64,000 bases of DNA, taken from the NCBI GenBank assembly GCA_910586895.1, contig CAJUIW010000001.1:248001-312000 (forward strand), in the 5' to 3' direction. This DNA is from an uncultured Muribaculaceae bacterium (GTDB lineage: Bacteria > Bacteroidota > Bacteroidia > Bacteroidales > Muribaculaceae). Positions 63,682-64,000 of the stretch are shown here, in pieces; within the stretch, counting starts at the first letter, position 1, and the number at the start of each line of letters is the position of its first letter. The translations under genes and the position numbers were made by a program. Below the pieces are notes generated by a model that saw only the letters and a program-made list of their open reading frames with translations, did no database searches and was not told the origin of the DNA.

Positions 63682-64000
63682 CTACTGCCGTGAGGAGATA
63701 TATGTGCGCCATCGGTCCATCATGGCAGTCATATCCTCAGGTATGTCGCAGGTAAAGAACATCTCCTCGCCTGTTGACGGATGTACGAAGCCCAAGGTAC
63801 GGGCATGCAGCGCCTGACGCGGGCATATCTCAAAACAGTTGGCTACAAATTTCTTATACGAGCCGGAGCGTTCACCTCTCAGTATTTCATCGCCCCCGTA
63901 ACGGGCGTCGTTGAGAAGCGGATGGCCTATATGCTTCATATGTACACGTATCTGATGTGTACGCCCCGTTTCAAGACGGCAACGCACCACGCTCACATAT
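63682..64000 (-). CDS. RluA-family pseudouridine synthase (N-terminal part beyond window)
   Basis: The last 106 codons or so are in the window. The motif RLETGRTHQIRVHM, followed by GHPLLNDARYGG and ALHARTLGFVHPSTGEEM, is the C-terminal half of RluA/RluD-type enzymes, which isomerise uridines in rRNA or tRNA. The catalytic Asp lies beyond the window. The reading frame is open through the edge. Intergenic to glnS is 157 bases with no clear signal. Confidence 0.88.
   Translation of the reverse strand, partial: YVSVVRCRLETGRTHQIRVHMKHIGHPLLNDARYGGDEILRGERSGSYKKFVANCFEICPRQALHARTLGFVHPSTGEEMFFTCDIPEDMTAMMDRWRTYISSRQ

Noticed and set aside
1..64000. tRNA, rRNA, CRISPR arrays, insertion sequences, known riboswitches
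   Set aside because: None recognised on reading both strands of the gaps between genes; weak RNA elements could be missed without covariance models.

Overview
The window is a compact stretch of chromosome from a member of the Bacteroidales, most likely Muribaculaceae or a close relative (inference). The reasons are the repeated Bacteroidota-type promoters (TTTG, 19-20 bases, TAnnTTTG), the fused LpxC-FabZ and FeoA-FeoB proteins, an animal-type (GT3) glycogen synthase next to a GT35 phosphorylase, GH92 and GH29 glycosidases with export signals, and secreted proteins ending in a NLQGIR...GIYIRR...K(V)LVK tail. I see no tRNA, rRNA, CRISPR array, insertion sequence or integrase. Most of the window is housekeeping DNA with small accessory insertions.

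Layout: 1-8.5 kb (minus strand) holds recQ (cut by the window edge), clpX and clpP with their own promoter, a lipoprotein GH92 mannosidase inserted between clpP and tig, tig, and a tandem duplication of a tiny His/Lys-rich lipoprotein gene whose repeat unit includes the tig promoter. 8.6-15 kb (plus) holds prfA-pyrF, pgk and two secreted proteins with near-identical C-terminal tails. 15-19.7 kb (minus) holds an alpha/beta hydrolase, a membrane-anchored MurF-like ligase and a Ddl as one tight operon, then a porin. 19.7-26.5 kb holds rmuC, an ECF-type sigma factor (minus), dCMP deaminase, an S41 protease, formyltetrahydrofolate cyclo-ligase and an ABC-F ATPase. 26.5-28 kb is an AT-rich gap of about 770 bases between a 64-residue ORF and an XRE-type regulator.

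28-34.2 kb (minus) holds pyrD-pyrK and the glycogen synthase/phosphorylase pair. 34.3-43.2 kb holds a mini-protein that is little more than a C-terminal sorting-type domain, feoAB, mutS2 (minus), a DUF308 membrane protein, a Trp/Gly-repeat secreted protein and an OMPP1/FadL-like barrel. 43.3-49.5 kb holds an aminotransferase with a LolC/E-type permease, rsfS, ftsH, a DUF695 protein (minus) and a DUF3127 protein. 49.6-54.9 kb is a GH29 fucosidase-CutC-transglutaminase operon followed by a rhodanese lipoprotein. 54.9-59 kb (minus) is the lipid A cluster lpxD-lpxC/fabZ-lpxA preceded by a CvfB-like protein. 59-64 kb holds rsmG with an MBL-fold hydrolase, then glnS with a TPR protein, and the 3' end of an RluA-type pseudouridine synthase.

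The best candidates for something undescribed are the hydrolase / membrane Mur ligase / Ddl trio (the ligase lacks the normal substrate-binding domain and carries a multi-pass membrane domain instead), the duplicated His/Lys-rich lipoproteins that share the trigger-factor promoter, and the transglutaminase with a second, catalytically dead copy of its fold. All family assignments were made by reading the proteins; no database search was possible.
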